NCBI GenBank assembly: GCA_007128045.1
Contig: SKYG01000243.1
Coordinates: 1-35,419 of the forward strand
Source of the DNA: Bacteroidales bacterium
GTDB taxonomy: Bacteria > Bacteroidota > Bacteroidia > Bacteroidales > UBA7960
Reading direction: 5' to 3'
DNA: 35,419 nucleotides
The position numbers and the translations under genes were made by a program. Below the pieces are notes generated by a model. The model was not told the origin of the DNA. It ran no database searches and saw only the letters and a list, made by a program, of their open reading frames with translations. Below are positions 8,282-17,941 of the stretch, piece after piece. Each line of letters opens with the position of its first letter. Position 1 is the first letter of the stretch.

Positions 8282-10921
8282 TTATTCAGATTCCGGAGCA
8301 GCCTCTTCCCCTTTATCATCATCCTTCTTTGTGGCTTTCTCCTTTTTGGCAGCCTTTGGCTTGGTCTCTTTCTTCTCAGACTTCGCTTTAGAACCCTTTG
8401 CAGCCGCTTTTGGCTTCTCAGCTTCCTCCCCGGAGTCATCTTTATCATCGGACACAGCAACTTCAGCTTTCTTCTCATCAATTCCTTCAGCAACTTGATC
8501 AGTATCAGCCTCCGATACCTGCTCAACTTCAGCTTTGTCTTCGCTATCATCAACAGCTTTATCCTCCACGACAGCCGACTCTTCTGCAGCAACTTCAGGT
8601 GTCTCCTCTACAACAGCTTCAGCTTCCTTTTCAGGCTTTTCTTCAGCTTTTTCTTCAGCACCTTTCTCCTCTTTCTCTTCCTCTTTCTTCTTCTTTGCTG
8701 CCTCCTCCTTAGCACGCTGCTGCTTCTCGAACTTCTCCAGCTTGGCAGTACGCTCAGTTTCCTCGCTCTTCTCTATCTCGGATTTAAGGTTTGCCAATAC
8801 ATCGATATCTCCCAGGGTGGTTTTCTCCATTGTCTCCTTCATCTTCTTAACAACCTTGCTGGGTGATGTTTTCTCACGAGCTTTACGATCAGATGATTCT
8901 TCAAGCCTTTCAGAAGGTTTTCCATCCTGGTAAACCTTTGTATGGGAAACGACAATCTTTTTACTCTCCTTATTAAACTCAATCACTTTGAAGTCTAGTG
9001 TTTCATCCATCTTTGCAGGAGAGCCGTCTTCCTTGACAATATGACGTGTGGGCGCAAAACCTTCAACACCATATGGCAACGATACGATTACGCCTTTATC
9101 GGATGTACCTACAATGGTACCCTGATGTACAGACTCTATCGTGAATACAGTCTCAAAAACATCCCATGGATTTTCTTCCAGTTGCTTATGACCAAGACTT
9201 AACCTGCGGTTTTCCTTGTCAACATCAAGAACAACAACCTCGATACTTTCACCAATCTTGGTGAACTCAGCAGGATGCTTGATCTTTTTACTCCACGACA
9301 GGTCGCTGATATGGATCAATCCGTCAACACCTTCTTCTAATTCAACAAAGATGCCGAAATTGGTGAAGTTGCGCACAGTGGCAGTATGCTTAGACTTGGC
9401 AGGATATTTCTCATGAATATTTTCCCATGGATCAGGAATCAGTTGCTTAATGCCTAACGACATTTTTCTGTCTTCACGATCGAGTGTCAATATGACACCT
9501 TCAATCTCATCACCTACTTTCAGGAAGTCCTGAGCAGTACGCAAATGCTGCGACCATGACATTTCAGATACGTGAATAAGGCCTTCTACACCCGGAGCAA
9601 TCTCAATAAATGCACCATAGTCAGCAATCACAACGACTTTTCCTTTTACCTTATCGCCCACCTTCATATTGGTATCCAGCGAATCCCACGGATGAGGTGT
9701 AAGTTGCTTCAAGCCAAGGGCTATACGTTTCTTATTTTCATCAAAGTCAAGAATAACCACGTTAATTTTTTCATCCAGCTTGACAATCTCTTCAGGATGG
9801 TTTATACGTCCCCACGACAAGTCTGTGATATGGATCAGACCATCAACACCGCCTAAATCAACAAACACACCATAGGAAGTGATATTCTTCACAGTGCCTT
9901 CAAGTATCTGTCCCTTCTCAAGCTTGGAAATAATCTCTGCTTTCTGTATCTCAAGCTCTGCCTCGATAAGTGCTTTATGAGACACGACAACGTTTTTGTA
10001 TTCGTGATTGATCTTAACCACTTTAAACTCCATGGTTTTTCCTACATATATGTCGTAATCACGAATTGGCTTCACATCAATCTGTGAACCCGGCAAGAAT
10101 GCCTCAATGCCAAATACATCTACAATCAAACCACCTTTGGTACGGCATTTTACATAACCGTTAATCACTTCGTCATTGTCCATCGCCTTGTTGATACGCT
10201 CCCAGGAACGCAATGTTCTTGCCTTCTTGTGAGATAAAACCAGCTGGCCGCTAGTGTCTTCCTGACTTTCAACATATACCTCAATGACATCACCAGGTTT
10301 CAGGTTCGGGTTGTATCTGATTTCACCGGCAGGAATAACACCGTCCGATTTAAACCCAATATTTACAACAACCTCACGTGTATTAATAGACACTACTGTC
10401 CCGTCAATCACTTCACCTTCTCCAATAGACTTGAGCGTCTCATCATATATGCTTTCCAAACGTTTCCGCTCAGATTCAGAATATGCATCCTGCTTTTTCC
10501 CTACTGAGTCCCAGTCAAAATCACCTGGAACCTGCGCAGAAAATGCATCCTCCGGTTTTCCATCATCACTATCGGCAGTTACGTCTTCAATCGCGACCTC
10601 CTCAATAGGTTCCTCCGTCTGAGGTGCTTCAGCAGTTGCCCCAACAGGATCATCAGCGATCACTTCTTCCGGCTTGGTATCCGCTACAGGATCGGTTGCC
10701 GGTTCATTGTCCGGTACAGTGTCTTCTGTATCGTCAGCTTTCTGATCTTCGGTATCAGATGCTTTGGCTGAACCATCTTCTGTGTTGGACTCAGCAGCAA
10801 CATCATTATCTACTGTCTCATTATCAGACTGCTCTGTTTTATTGACTTTGGATGTGCTTTCTTCTGCCGGTGATTCATTTCCGAGTTCATCCGGATGTAC
10901 GTTTTTGTTTTCTTCTGACAT
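8282..10921 (-). CDS. rpsA: 30S ribosomal protein S1 with acidic N-terminal and charged C-terminal extensions
   Basis: Six readable S1 repeats (e.g. GTVKNITSYGVFVDLGGVDGLIHITDLSW); 879 aa because of low-complexity ends. Confidence 0.93.
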   Translation of the reverse strand: MSEENKNVHPDELGNESPAEESTSKVNKTEQSDNETVDNDVAAESNTEDGSAKASDTEDQKADDTEDTVPDNEPATDPVADTKPEEVIADDPVGATAEAPQTEEPIEEVAIEDVTADSDDGKPEDAFSAQVPGDFDWDSVGKKQDAYSESERKRLESIYDETLKSIGEGEVIDGTVVSINTREVVVNIGFKSDGVIPAGEIRYNPNLKPGDVIEVYVESQEDTSGQLVLSHKKARTLRSWERINKAMDNDEVINGYVKCRTKGGLIVDVFGIEAFLPGSQIDVKPIRDYDIYVGKTMEFKVVKINHEYKNVVVSHKALIEAELEIQKAEIISKLEKGQILEGTVKNITSYGVFVDLGGVDGLIHITDLSWGRINHPEEIVKLDEKINVVILDFDENKKRIALGLKQLTPHPWDSLDTNMKVGDKVKGKVVVIADYGAFIEIAPGVEGLIHVSEMSWSQHLRTAQDFLKVGDEIEGVILTLDREDRKMSLGIKQLIPDPWENIHEKYPAKSKHTATVRNFTNFGIFVELEEGVDGLIHISDLSWSKKIKHPAEFTKIGESIEVVVLDVDKENRRLSLGHKQLEENPWDVFETVFTIESVHQGTIVGTSDKGVIVSLPYGVEGFAPTRHIVKEDGSPAKMDETLDFKVIEFNKESKKIVVSHTKVYQDGKPSERLEESSDRKAREKTSPSKVVKKMKETMEKTTLGDIDVLANLKSEIEKSEETERTAKLEKFEKQQRAKEEAAKKKKEEEKEEKGAEEKAEEKPEKEAEAVVEETPEVAAEESAVVEDKAVDDSEDKAEVEQVSEADTDQVAEGIDEKKAEVAVSDDKDDSGEEAEKPKAAAKGSKAKSEKKETKPKAAKKEKATKKDDDKGEEAAPESE

Positions 10922-10989
10922 TAATCTTCATAAAAATGTGGTTCCATCACCCTTTCAGTTGCTGGTGTTGGTAACCGGGTTAAACAATC

Positions 10990-11039
10990 AGTGAATTATG
11001 CCCCGTAAACGGGACTGCAAAAGTATGAAATAATTCACT
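10990..11039. promoter_or_regulatory. 10-nt inverted repeat bracketing the rpsA promoter/leader
   Basis: AGTGAATTAT (10990-10999) and ATAATTCACT (11030-11039), with an inner CCCGT-aa-ACGGG hairpin. Confidence 0.6.
11018..11025 (-). promoter_or_regulatory. Bacteroidetes-type -7 element (TACTTTTG) upstream of rpsA
   Basis: Sense strand TACTTTTGCAGTCC matches TAnnTTTG; no clear -33 element confirmed. Confidence 0.5.
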
Positions 11040-11081
11040 AATAAAAAAAGATTAAGCTGATTTTTAGGAAACTACCTGTTC

Positions 11082-13571
11082 TTACGAAAGTACAGGGTCA
11101 CCCACTGTCTCATGAAGCATCACTTTATCAACCACCTCAATCATAAATTTCACATATTGAAATTCTAACCCCTTCAAATATAATTGGTTGATTTGCTCAA
11201 CATCCTTACGATTCTCCTCAGACAACACGATCTGCGTTATACCGTTTCTTTTGGCTGCAAGTATCTTTTCTTTAATCCCTCCTACCGGCAATACCTTGCC
11301 CCTTAACGTGATTTCTCCTGTCATGGCAACGCGTGGTCTGACCTTTCTCCGGGTAAAGGCAGACGCCAAAGCAGCAAACATGGTGATACCCGCAGATGGA
11401 CCATCTTTGGGTGTTGCACCTTCAGGAATATGCATATGCACATTGTATTTCTCAAATATGGCGGAATCGATATCCAATAAGGGTGCATTAGACTTCAGGT
11501 ATTCATATGCCAAAGTTGCAGACTCCTTCATTACATCGCCCAGGTTACCTGTCATGGTAAGCACTCCCTTCCCTTTACTGATCGTTACCTCAATAAACAA
11601 CACCTCCCCCCCGGATTGAGTCCACGCCAGGCCGGTCATCACACCTGCCAAATCTTTCAGGGGAGCCTCTTCTCTGTTGTATACAGCGGGGCCCAGAATC
11701 GTTGAAATATCATGCGTGGTAAGTGCTGGCTTCTTCTGCTCGCCCATCACCACAGATCGGGCCCGGGAACGTATTAACTTGGCAATAACCTTCTCCAGGC
11801 TACGAACCCCCGACTCACGGGTATAGTCCTGAATAATACTTTCCAGTATGGGCTTGCTGAACTTAAGCTGCGTCTTTTTCATGCCATGAGCATCAAGCTG
11901 CCGCGGAATCAGGTGTTTCTTCGCGATCTCTATTTTCTCCTCGACGATATAACCGCTGAGGTCAATCACCTCCATCCTGTCTCGCAAGGCTGGCTGAACG
12001 CCAGCCAGGGTGTTGGCTGTAGCTATGAACATGATATTCGACAGGTCGTAATCAACCTCAAGGTAGTTGTCATAAAAAGTATTATTCTGTTCAGGGTCAA
12101 GCACTTCAAGCAATGCAGATGATGGATCACCACTAAAGCTCTGATGTCCAACCTTGTCGATCTCGTCTAACACAAAAACAGGATTGGAAGACCTGGCTTT
12201 CTTCAGGTTTTGTACGATGCGTCCGGGCATGGCTCCCACATAGGTCTTCCTGTGCCCCCTGATCTCCGCCTCATCACGAAGTCCACCCAACGACATTCGA
12301 ATATATTTCCTGCCAATAGCCGTGGCAATGGAACGCCCCAAAGAGGTCTTGCCAACCCCGGGAGGGCCTACAAAGCAAAGAATTGGTGACTTCATATCCC
12401 CCTTTAACTTCAACACTGCCAAGTATTCAATAATTCGTTCCTTAACCTTTTCCAACCCATAATGGTCGCGATCAAGAATGGACTGTGCCTTCTTCAAATC
12501 AAAACGATCGGAAGTGTACTCATTCCAGGGTAACTCCACAAGGGTCTCCAGATAATTTAAATGAATGGAGAACTCCATGGCAGCAGGATTGATACGTTGC
12601 AACTTGGCAACCTCCTTTTCAAACACTGCCGCAACCTGCTTGCTCCACTTCTTATTTTTGGCGCGCTGCTTCAGATCATTGACCTGCTGGTCGTGCGGAC
12701 TGCCACCGAGTTCTTCCTGGATGGTCTTCAATTGCTGACCAAGAATATAATCACGCTGCTGTTTGTCTATGTCAACTTTTACCTTCGATTGTATCTGATT
12801 CTTTAACTCTACAACCTTGAGCTCCCTGGTCAGGTGGCTCAGAACGATGTTTGCACGGGTATTCAGATCAAACACCTCCAACAGCTTTTGCTTCTCTTCT
12901 ACTTCAATGTTAAGGTTGGCAGATATGAAATTGACCAGAAACACCGGACTTTCAATATTTTTGATGGCAAATGCCGCTTCGCTTGGCACGTTGGGTGACA
13001 GCTTCACGATAGAAATAGCCAGATCTTTTATCGTTGAGATCAAAGCTTTAAAACGTTGGGAATGTTTTAGTTTTTCACCTTTGTCGAATGAACTCACCCT
13101 GGCCTTAAAATACGGTTCCGTCTCCATTAATTCATGAAGCATAAAACGCTTTTTCCCCTGAATGATCACGGTAGTATTGCCATCGGGCATTTGCAATATC
13201 TTGATGATATGAGCTACCGTACCAATTTTATTAAGATCATTAAAAGAAGGATCTTCAACATTCGCATCTTTTTGCGACACCACGCCAATAATGCGCGAGT
13301 CCTTATACATGTCGCGTACCAGCTTGATAGACTTATCGCGGCTTACTGTAATGGGGATAACCACCCCGGGAAATAAAACAGTATTCTTCAACGGAAGTAT
13401 GGCAAGCACCTCAGGGATCTCCTCTGCTGCCATTTGTTCCTGTTCTTCATTGGAAAGAAGGGGTATAAATTCACTGTCCCCTTCCATTATATCAGTAAAA
13501 CCTATCCCCACTCCATCAAAAAGCTTATCCATAAAAATTATATGTGTCAAATTGTCATTTAATCCGGGCAT
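11082..13571 (-). CDS. lon: ATP-dependent protease Lon
   Basis: Walker A GPPGVGKTSLGRSIA; catalytic DGPSAGITMFAAL; ITLRGKVLPVGGIKEKILAAKR. Start may be internal (e.g. MEGDSEFIPLL at 13487). Confidence 0.96.
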   Translation of the reverse strand: MPGLNDNLTHIIFMDKLFDGVGIGFTDIMEGDSEFIPLLSNEEQEQMAAEEIPEVLAILPLKNTVLFPGVVIPITVSRDKSIKLVRDMYKDSRIIGVVSQKDANVEDPSFNDLNKIGTVAHIIKILQMPDGNTTVIIQGKKRFMLHELMETEPYFKARVSSFDKGEKLKHSQRFKALISTIKDLAISIVKLSPNVPSEAAFAIKNIESPVFLVNFISANLNIEVEEKQKLLEVFDLNTRANIVLSHLTRELKVVELKNQIQSKVKVDIDKQQRDYILGQQLKTIQEELGGSPHDQQVNDLKQRAKNKKWSKQVAAVFEKEVAKLQRINPAAMEFSIHLNYLETLVELPWNEYTSDRFDLKKAQSILDRDHYGLEKVKERIIEYLAVLKLKGDMKSPILCFVGPPGVGKTSLGRSIATAIGRKYIRMSLGGLRDEAEIRGHRKTYVGAMPGRIVQNLKKARSSNPVFVLDEIDKVGHQSFSGDPSSALLEVLDPEQNNTFYDNYLEVDYDLSNIMFIATANTLAGVQPALRDRMEVIDLSGYIVEEKIEIAKKHLIPRQLDAHGMKKTQLKFSKPILESIIQDYTRESGVRSLEKVIAKLIRSRARSVVMGEQKKPALTTHDISTILGPAVYNREEAPLKDLAGVMTGLAWTQSGGEVLFIEVTISKGKGVLTMTGNLGDVMKESATLAYEYLKSNAPLLDIDSAIFEKYNVHMHIPEGATPKDGPSAGITMFAALASAFTRRKVRPRVAMTGEITLRGKVLPVGGIKEKILAAKRNGITQIVLSEENRKDVEQINQLYLKGLEFQYVKFMIEVVDKVMLHETVGDPVLS

Positions 13572-13714
13572 ATTCCTACATTAGGTATGCTTCAAGTGTA
13601 TAGTACAAGCATTATGCCATAGGACTAACATGGCACATTGGCATATGTTCAAAACTATTAAACAATTAGGTTGGTTAACAGGTCACCGGATAGATGGGCT
13701 GATGGCCATGCAGG

Positions 13715-14902
13715 TCATACCTTTCTATAAGAAACAGTATTCTCGAAAACATACCGCAGAATGTCCTCATCAACTTTTTTAAATTCCATATTTCGCCTGC
13801 CGTAAACAAGACGGGCAGTCTGGATGGCCTTTTCGATCTTGACAGGTGTAAATCCGGCAACGCTGCCCCAGGTGAATGAAGGTATGAAATTGCGCATGTA
13901 ACCTGAGCCAAACACCTGTGCGTTAATACCAATTACAGTACCGGTATTGAACATGGTGTTAATGCCGCATTTCGAATGATCGCCCATGAATGTACCGCAA
14001 TATTGCAAACCGGTCGTTACAAAAGCTTCTTCTGCATAATCCCAAAGCCTGATATCATTGTAATCGATCTTTAAATTGGATGTGTTGGTGTCGGCTGCAA
14101 TATTGCACCACTCACCGACCACACTATGACCCAGAAAGCCATCATGGCCTTTATTAGAATATCCAAAAATTACTGAATTGCTCACCTCTCCCCCAACTTT
14201 TGATACCGGTCCGATGGTGGTATTACCATAAATCCTGGCACCCATCTTCACCATAGAACCTTTGCCAATGGCTACGGGGCCCCTGATCATCGCCCCATCC
14301 ATAATAACCGCATCCCGACCAATATATACCGGACCTTCTGAAGCATTGATCATGACATGTTCCAATATTGCGCCTGCTTCAACAAAAATATTCTCAGGCG
14401 CTACAACACGGACATGTGATGGCAAAGGCTGACTCTCCCTGCCGCTTGTCAGCAAAGTATAGTCTTCAATAATGGCAGAACCATTCATTGTGATGAAATC
14501 CCACAAGTAAGAAAGCTTGCGTATGCTGGTGGTAGTCTCAATCGGAGTCACAGCATCAAGAATTTCACCATCCAAATTATCAATATCCGAATCACGCAAC
14601 CTGTGAGCAATTAAAACATCTCCGGATACGAGTGTCTGATTGGGTAACAGCAGCGATAGCTCATTAACAAGCTCCGAGGTGGGAAAAACACTCGAATTGA
14701 TCAACACATTGTCTTCCTCCTTAACAAGTGGGTACTTCTGCGACAGGTAATCGACCGTCAGGCTGGACGTCTTCGCCTGCAAAAGCATCTCCCACTTTTC
14801 GCGCATGGTCAGAATACCCACACGAACATCGGCCAGAGGTCGTATAAATGTAAATGGCAAAAAATGATTACGTGCCTGATCTCCAAATAGTATATAGTTC
14901 AT
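13715..14902 (-). CDS. GlmU-like sugar nucleotidyltransferase/left-handed beta-helix protein
   Basis: N-term NYILFGDQARNHFLPFTFIRPLADVRVGILTMREKW; hexapeptide-repeat C-terminus (IYGNTTIGPVSKVGGEVSNSVIFGYSNKGHDGFLG). Confidence 0.85.
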   Translation of the reverse strand: MNYILFGDQARNHFLPFTFIRPLADVRVGILTMREKWEMLLQAKTSSLTVDYLSQKYPLVKEEDNVLINSSVFPTSELVNELSLLLPNQTLVSGDVLIAHRLRDSDIDNLDGEILDAVTPIETTTSIRKLSYLWDFITMNGSAIIEDYTLLTSGRESQPLPSHVRVVAPENIFVEAGAILEHVMINASEGPVYIGRDAVIMDGAMIRGPVAIGKGSMVKMGARIYGNTTIGPVSKVGGEVSNSVIFGYSNKGHDGFLGHSVVGEWCNIAADTNTSNLKIDYNDIRLWDYAEEAFVTTGLQYCGTFMGDHSKCGINTMFNTGTVIGINAQVFGSGYMRNFIPSFTWGSVAGFTPVKIEKAIQTARLVYGRRNMEFKKVDEDILRYVFENTVSYRKV

Positions 14903-14995
14903 TAATTGCAGCGTTAATGATCATGAATAAAATAGTTACATCTTATTTAAACCAGATAACTATACAGGCGAAGATAAAAAAAATAAATAAAAAAA

Positions 14996-15011
14996 GCCCT
15001 CCGATGAGGGC
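14996..15011 (-). terminator. Rho-independent terminator downstream of rpmE2
   Basis: Stem GCCCTC-cgat-GAGGGC followed on the minus strand by a T-tract (CTTTTTTTATTTATTTTTT). Confidence 0.8.
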
Positions 15012-15045
15012 CAATTTTATATGCTAACAAAAGTAGTTGCTGATT

Positions 15046-15306
15046 TTATTTTTTCGACAAATGCTTTTGATACTTTGTACGGAACTTGTCAACACGTCCG
15101 GCTGTATCAACGAGCTGCTGCTTGCCGGTATAAAAAGGATGAGACGTGTGTGATATCTCAAGTTTAATTTGCGGATACTCTTTGCCATCTTCCCACTTGA
15201 TGGTTTCCTTACTGTTGGCTGTAGAGCGGGTTAAAAAACTATAATCATTCGACATGTCGGTAAAAACGACAAAACGATAATTCGAAGGATGGATTTCTTT
15301 CTTCAT
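15046..15306 (-). CDS. rpmE2: 50S ribosomal protein L31 type B
   Basis: 86 aa; [20 protein letters not shown]... and [25 protein letters not shown]. Confidence 0.93.
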   Translation of the reverse strand: MKKEIHPSNYRFVVFTDMSNDYSFLTRSTANSKETIKWEDGKEYPQIKLEISHTSHPFYTGKQQLVDTAGRVDKFRTKYQKHLSKK

Positions 15307-15385
15307 CAGAAACGTGTTTTAATATGTTATGACACTATGGGTGCCTCGCAATCACTGTAATGACATGGGCCATTTTTTCGGACTG

Positions 15386-15393
15386 CAAAGATA
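15386..15393 (-). promoter_or_regulatory. Bacteroidetes-type -7 element (TATCTTTG) upstream of rpmE2
   Basis: Sense TATCTTTGCAGTCCG; same TTTGCAGTCC context as the rpsA promoter. Confidence 0.5.
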
Positions 15394-15435
15394 ACATATA
15401 TATATTTTAAAAAAAAGCCGTTTTGTCAATTTTTT

Positions 15436-16680
15436 TTAATCTAAGGTGTGAACTACCAGTCCACTTCTGAGTTTAGGTTCAAACCAGGTAGTCTTGGGAG
15501 GCATGATATTCCCGGTATCAGCAATGTCTATCAACTGTTGCATAGAAACAGGATACATAGAAAATGCAACAGCCATCTCCCCACTGTTCACACGGCGTTC
15601 CAACTCCACAAGACCCCTGATGCCGCCAACAAAATCAATGCGCTTATCAGTACGCATATTCTTTATTCCAAGAATCTCATCCAGAACCAGGTTCGACAAA
15701 ATCGTCACATCTAACACACCAATGGGGTCTGAATCGTCAAAAGTTCCTGATCTTGCCTCCAAAGAATACCAGGTACCTTCAAGATACATCCCAAACGTAT
15801 GCAGTCTGTCAGGCTTGTAAGCAATGCTTCCCTCCTCTTTTACTACGAAATGCTTGTCCAAAAGGTTAAGAAACTCTGTCTTTGACAATCCGTTAAGATC
15901 CTTAACTACCCTGTTGTAATCAATGATCGTAAGCTGGTTATCGGGAAACACCACCGCCATAAACAGGTTGTATTCTTCATCACCGGTGTGACCAGGGTTT
16001 TTCTCTTTCTTTTCATTGCCAACCAAGGCAGCTGCAGCGGTACGATGGTGACCGTCAGCAACATAAAATGCAGGCACTTCAGAGAACAATTGTTCCAGCC
16101 GGGTGATCACAGCATCATCGTCAATTACCCAAAACTGATGACCAAACCCGTCGTCAGCAACAAAATCATAAACAGGGGCATCTTTAACCAGACCGGAAAC
16201 GATGGCATCTATCTGCTGATTGGAAGGATAGCTAAAGAATACAGGCTCAGCGTTGGCATTTAACTCACGAACGTGTTTCATCCGGTCTTCTTCCTTATCA
16301 GGTCTGGTAAGCTCATGCTTCTTAATGTTGTTGTTCAGATAGTCTTCCACACCGGCACAACCAACGATGCCATATTGGGTCTTTTCACCCCATCGTTGAG
16401 CATACACATAAAAATGACGTTTCTTGTCCTGAACCAGATAACCCTTTTCAATAAACACCTGAAAATTAGCCTTGGCCTTGTCGTACACCTCCTGCGAATA
16501 CAGGTTAGTGCCCTTCGAAAGTTCAATTTCGGGTTTAACCACCCGCAAAAAACAATATGGATTGTCGCCGGCCTCGGCACGTGCCTCTTCAGAATTTAAA
16601 ACATCATATGGTCTGGATGCCAATTCCTTGACAATTTCCGCTGGAGGGCGATAGCCCTGAAATGGTTTGAATATAGCCAT
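15436..16680 (-). CDS. DUF1015 family protein
   Basis: IFKPFQGYRPPAEIVKELASRPYDVLNSEEAR and YVADGHHRTAAA motifs; follows serC-serA as commonly seen in Bacteroidota. Confidence 0.9.
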   Translation of the reverse strand: MAIFKPFQGYRPPAEIVKELASRPYDVLNSEEARAEAGDNPYCFLRVVKPEIELSKGTNLYSQEVYDKAKANFQVFIEKGYLVQDKKRHFYVYAQRWGEKTQYGIVGCAGVEDYLNNNIKKHELTRPDKEEDRMKHVRELNANAEPVFFSYPSNQQIDAIVSGLVKDAPVYDFVADDGFGHQFWVIDDDAVITRLEQLFSEVPAFYVADGHHRTAAAALVGNEKKEKNPGHTGDEEYNLFMAVVFPDNQLTIIDYNRVVKDLNGLSKTEFLNLLDKHFVVKEEGSIAYKPDRLHTFGMYLEGTWYSLEARSGTFDDSDPIGVLDVTILSNLVLDEILGIKNMRTDKRIDFVGGIRGLVELERRVNSGEMAVAFSMYPVSMQQLIDIADTGNIMPPKTTWFEPKLRSGLVVHTLD

Positions 16681-16684
16681 TTTG

Positions 16685-16740
16685 TTGTTGAATTGTTGAA
16701 TTGTTGAGTTGTTGAATTGTTGAGTTGTTGAATTGTTGAG
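16685..16740 (-). repeat. Octamer array, sense (C/T)TCAACAA x7, upstream of the DUF1015 start codon
   Basis: Seven contiguous TTGTTGAA/TTGTTGAG units on the + strand; ends 4 nt before the ATG. Confidence 0.95.
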
Positions 16741-16797
16741 TTGTTACTTTAACCGCAGAGTCTCGCGATGTGATGCGCAAAGTCACACAGAGACATT

Positions 16798-16819
16798 GAG
16801 ACAAGGCATACCTTGTCTC
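16798..16819. repeat. REP-like palindrome GAGACAAGG-cata-CCTTGTCTC
   Basis: Perfect 9-nt inverted repeat with 4-nt loop between two octamer arrays. Confidence 0.7.
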
Positions 16820-16841
16820 TACTTCCTTCGACTTTTTGATC

Positions 16842-16961
16842 TTCAGACTAATAGACCTTCAGACTTTCAGACTTTCAGACCTTCAGACCTTCAGACTTTC
16901 AGACCTTCAGACCTTCAGACTTTCAGACCTTCAGACCTTCAGACCTTCAGACCTTCAGACC
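16842..16961 (-). repeat. Octamer array TTCAGAC(C/T) x15 (one diverged unit) downstream of the serA stop
   Basis: 120 bp in strict 8-nt phase; unit 2 is AATAGACC; last unit ends 2 nt before the serA TAG. Confidence 0.95.
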
Positions 16962-16963
16962 TT

Positions 16964-17887
16964 CTATTTATTCACCCTAAACGTCTCGTCGCCTTTCTCA
17001 AAAAAGTTTACGATCTGCTGTGCGGCGGCGATACCTGCGTTAATGTTTGCCTCTGATGTTTGCGCACCCATCTTCTTGGCGGTAAATACAAACCTGCCGG
17101 GGTATTTCGATTGAAACTCCCCCAGGCAATCAGGAGCGATGTCAGACAAATATTTGAAGTCACTACGATCTTGCATGATCTTCATCAAGTCATCTTCATG
17201 AATAACTTCCTTTCTTGCAGTGTTTACCAGCATACCTCCCTTGGGAAGCAATGAAAGCAGTTGGTAATTGATCGACTTCTTTGTCTTGTCGTTGGCGGGA
17301 ATATGCAACGACACAAACTTACATGTCTTATACAACTCCTCCACACTATCGAGAGCGATCACACCATCCTTTTTCATATCTTCTTTCGAGACAAATGGAT
17401 CAAACCCATACACATCCATCCCAAAGCCTTTGGCAATCAGGGCAACGTATTTCCCCACATTGCCATAGGCGTGAATTCCGATCTTTTTACCACGTAACTC
17501 AGAACCCGATGTACCGTTGAACCCATTGCGGAGGGCATAAATCATCATTCCGAAGGCCAGTTCTGCAACGGCATTCGAGTTTTGCCCGGGGGTGTTCATG
17601 GCTACCACACCATGGTCGTTACAAGCTGTCAGATCAATATTGTCGTATCCGGCACCAGCACGAACCACGATTTTGAGGTTCGGTGCCGATTCGATCACCT
17701 CCCGGCTGGCCTGATCACTTCTTATTATCATGGCATCTGCCGATGCAGCAACCTCTTTAAGCTCGTCAACAGAGGTATACTTCTCCAGCAAGATCATGGT
17801 GTATCCAGCCTCATCCAGTACATTTTTTATACCATCTACTGCCACCGGCGCAAAGGGCTTCTCAGTAGCAACCAATACTTTTTTCAT
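16964..17887 (-). CDS. serA: D-3-phosphoglycerate dehydrogenase (short, no ACT domain)
   Basis: 2-hydroxyacid dehydrogenase motifs (IVVRAGAGYDNIDL, GKKIGIHAYGNVGKYVA); adjacent to serC. Confidence 0.88.
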   Translation of the reverse strand: MKKVLVATEKPFAPVAVDGIKNVLDEAGYTMILLEKYTSVDELKEVAASADAMIIRSDQASREVIESAPNLKIVVRAGAGYDNIDLTACNDHGVVAMNTPGQNSNAVAELAFGMMIYALRNGFNGTSGSELRGKKIGIHAYGNVGKYVALIAKGFGMDVYGFDPFVSKEDMKKDGVIALDSVEELYKTCKFVSLHIPANDKTKKSINYQLLSLLPKGGMLVNTARKEVIHEDDLMKIMQDRSDFKYLSDIAPDCLGEFQSKYPGRFVFTAKKMGAQTSEANINAGIAAAQQIVNFFEKGDETFRVNK

Positions 17888-17941
17888 GTTATATATGATT
17901 TAAGTGTTCATTAAATAGTTCATTGTGAGCAACTCTCAGAG

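Noticed and set aside
8398-8933. + strand ORFs (104, 123 and 132 aa) opposite rpsA
   Set aside because: Antisense of the low-complexity S1 C-terminus; Ser/Leu/Gln-rich translations are mirror artefacts.
16842-16961. Possible CRISPR-like array
   Set aside because: Repeats are contiguous 8-mers with no unique spacers and no cas genes nearby.
16733-17114. + strand ORFs with LQTFRPSD repeats as candidate repeat proteins
   Set aside because: Open only because the octamer has no stop on this strand; they overlap serA and lack a convincing start context.
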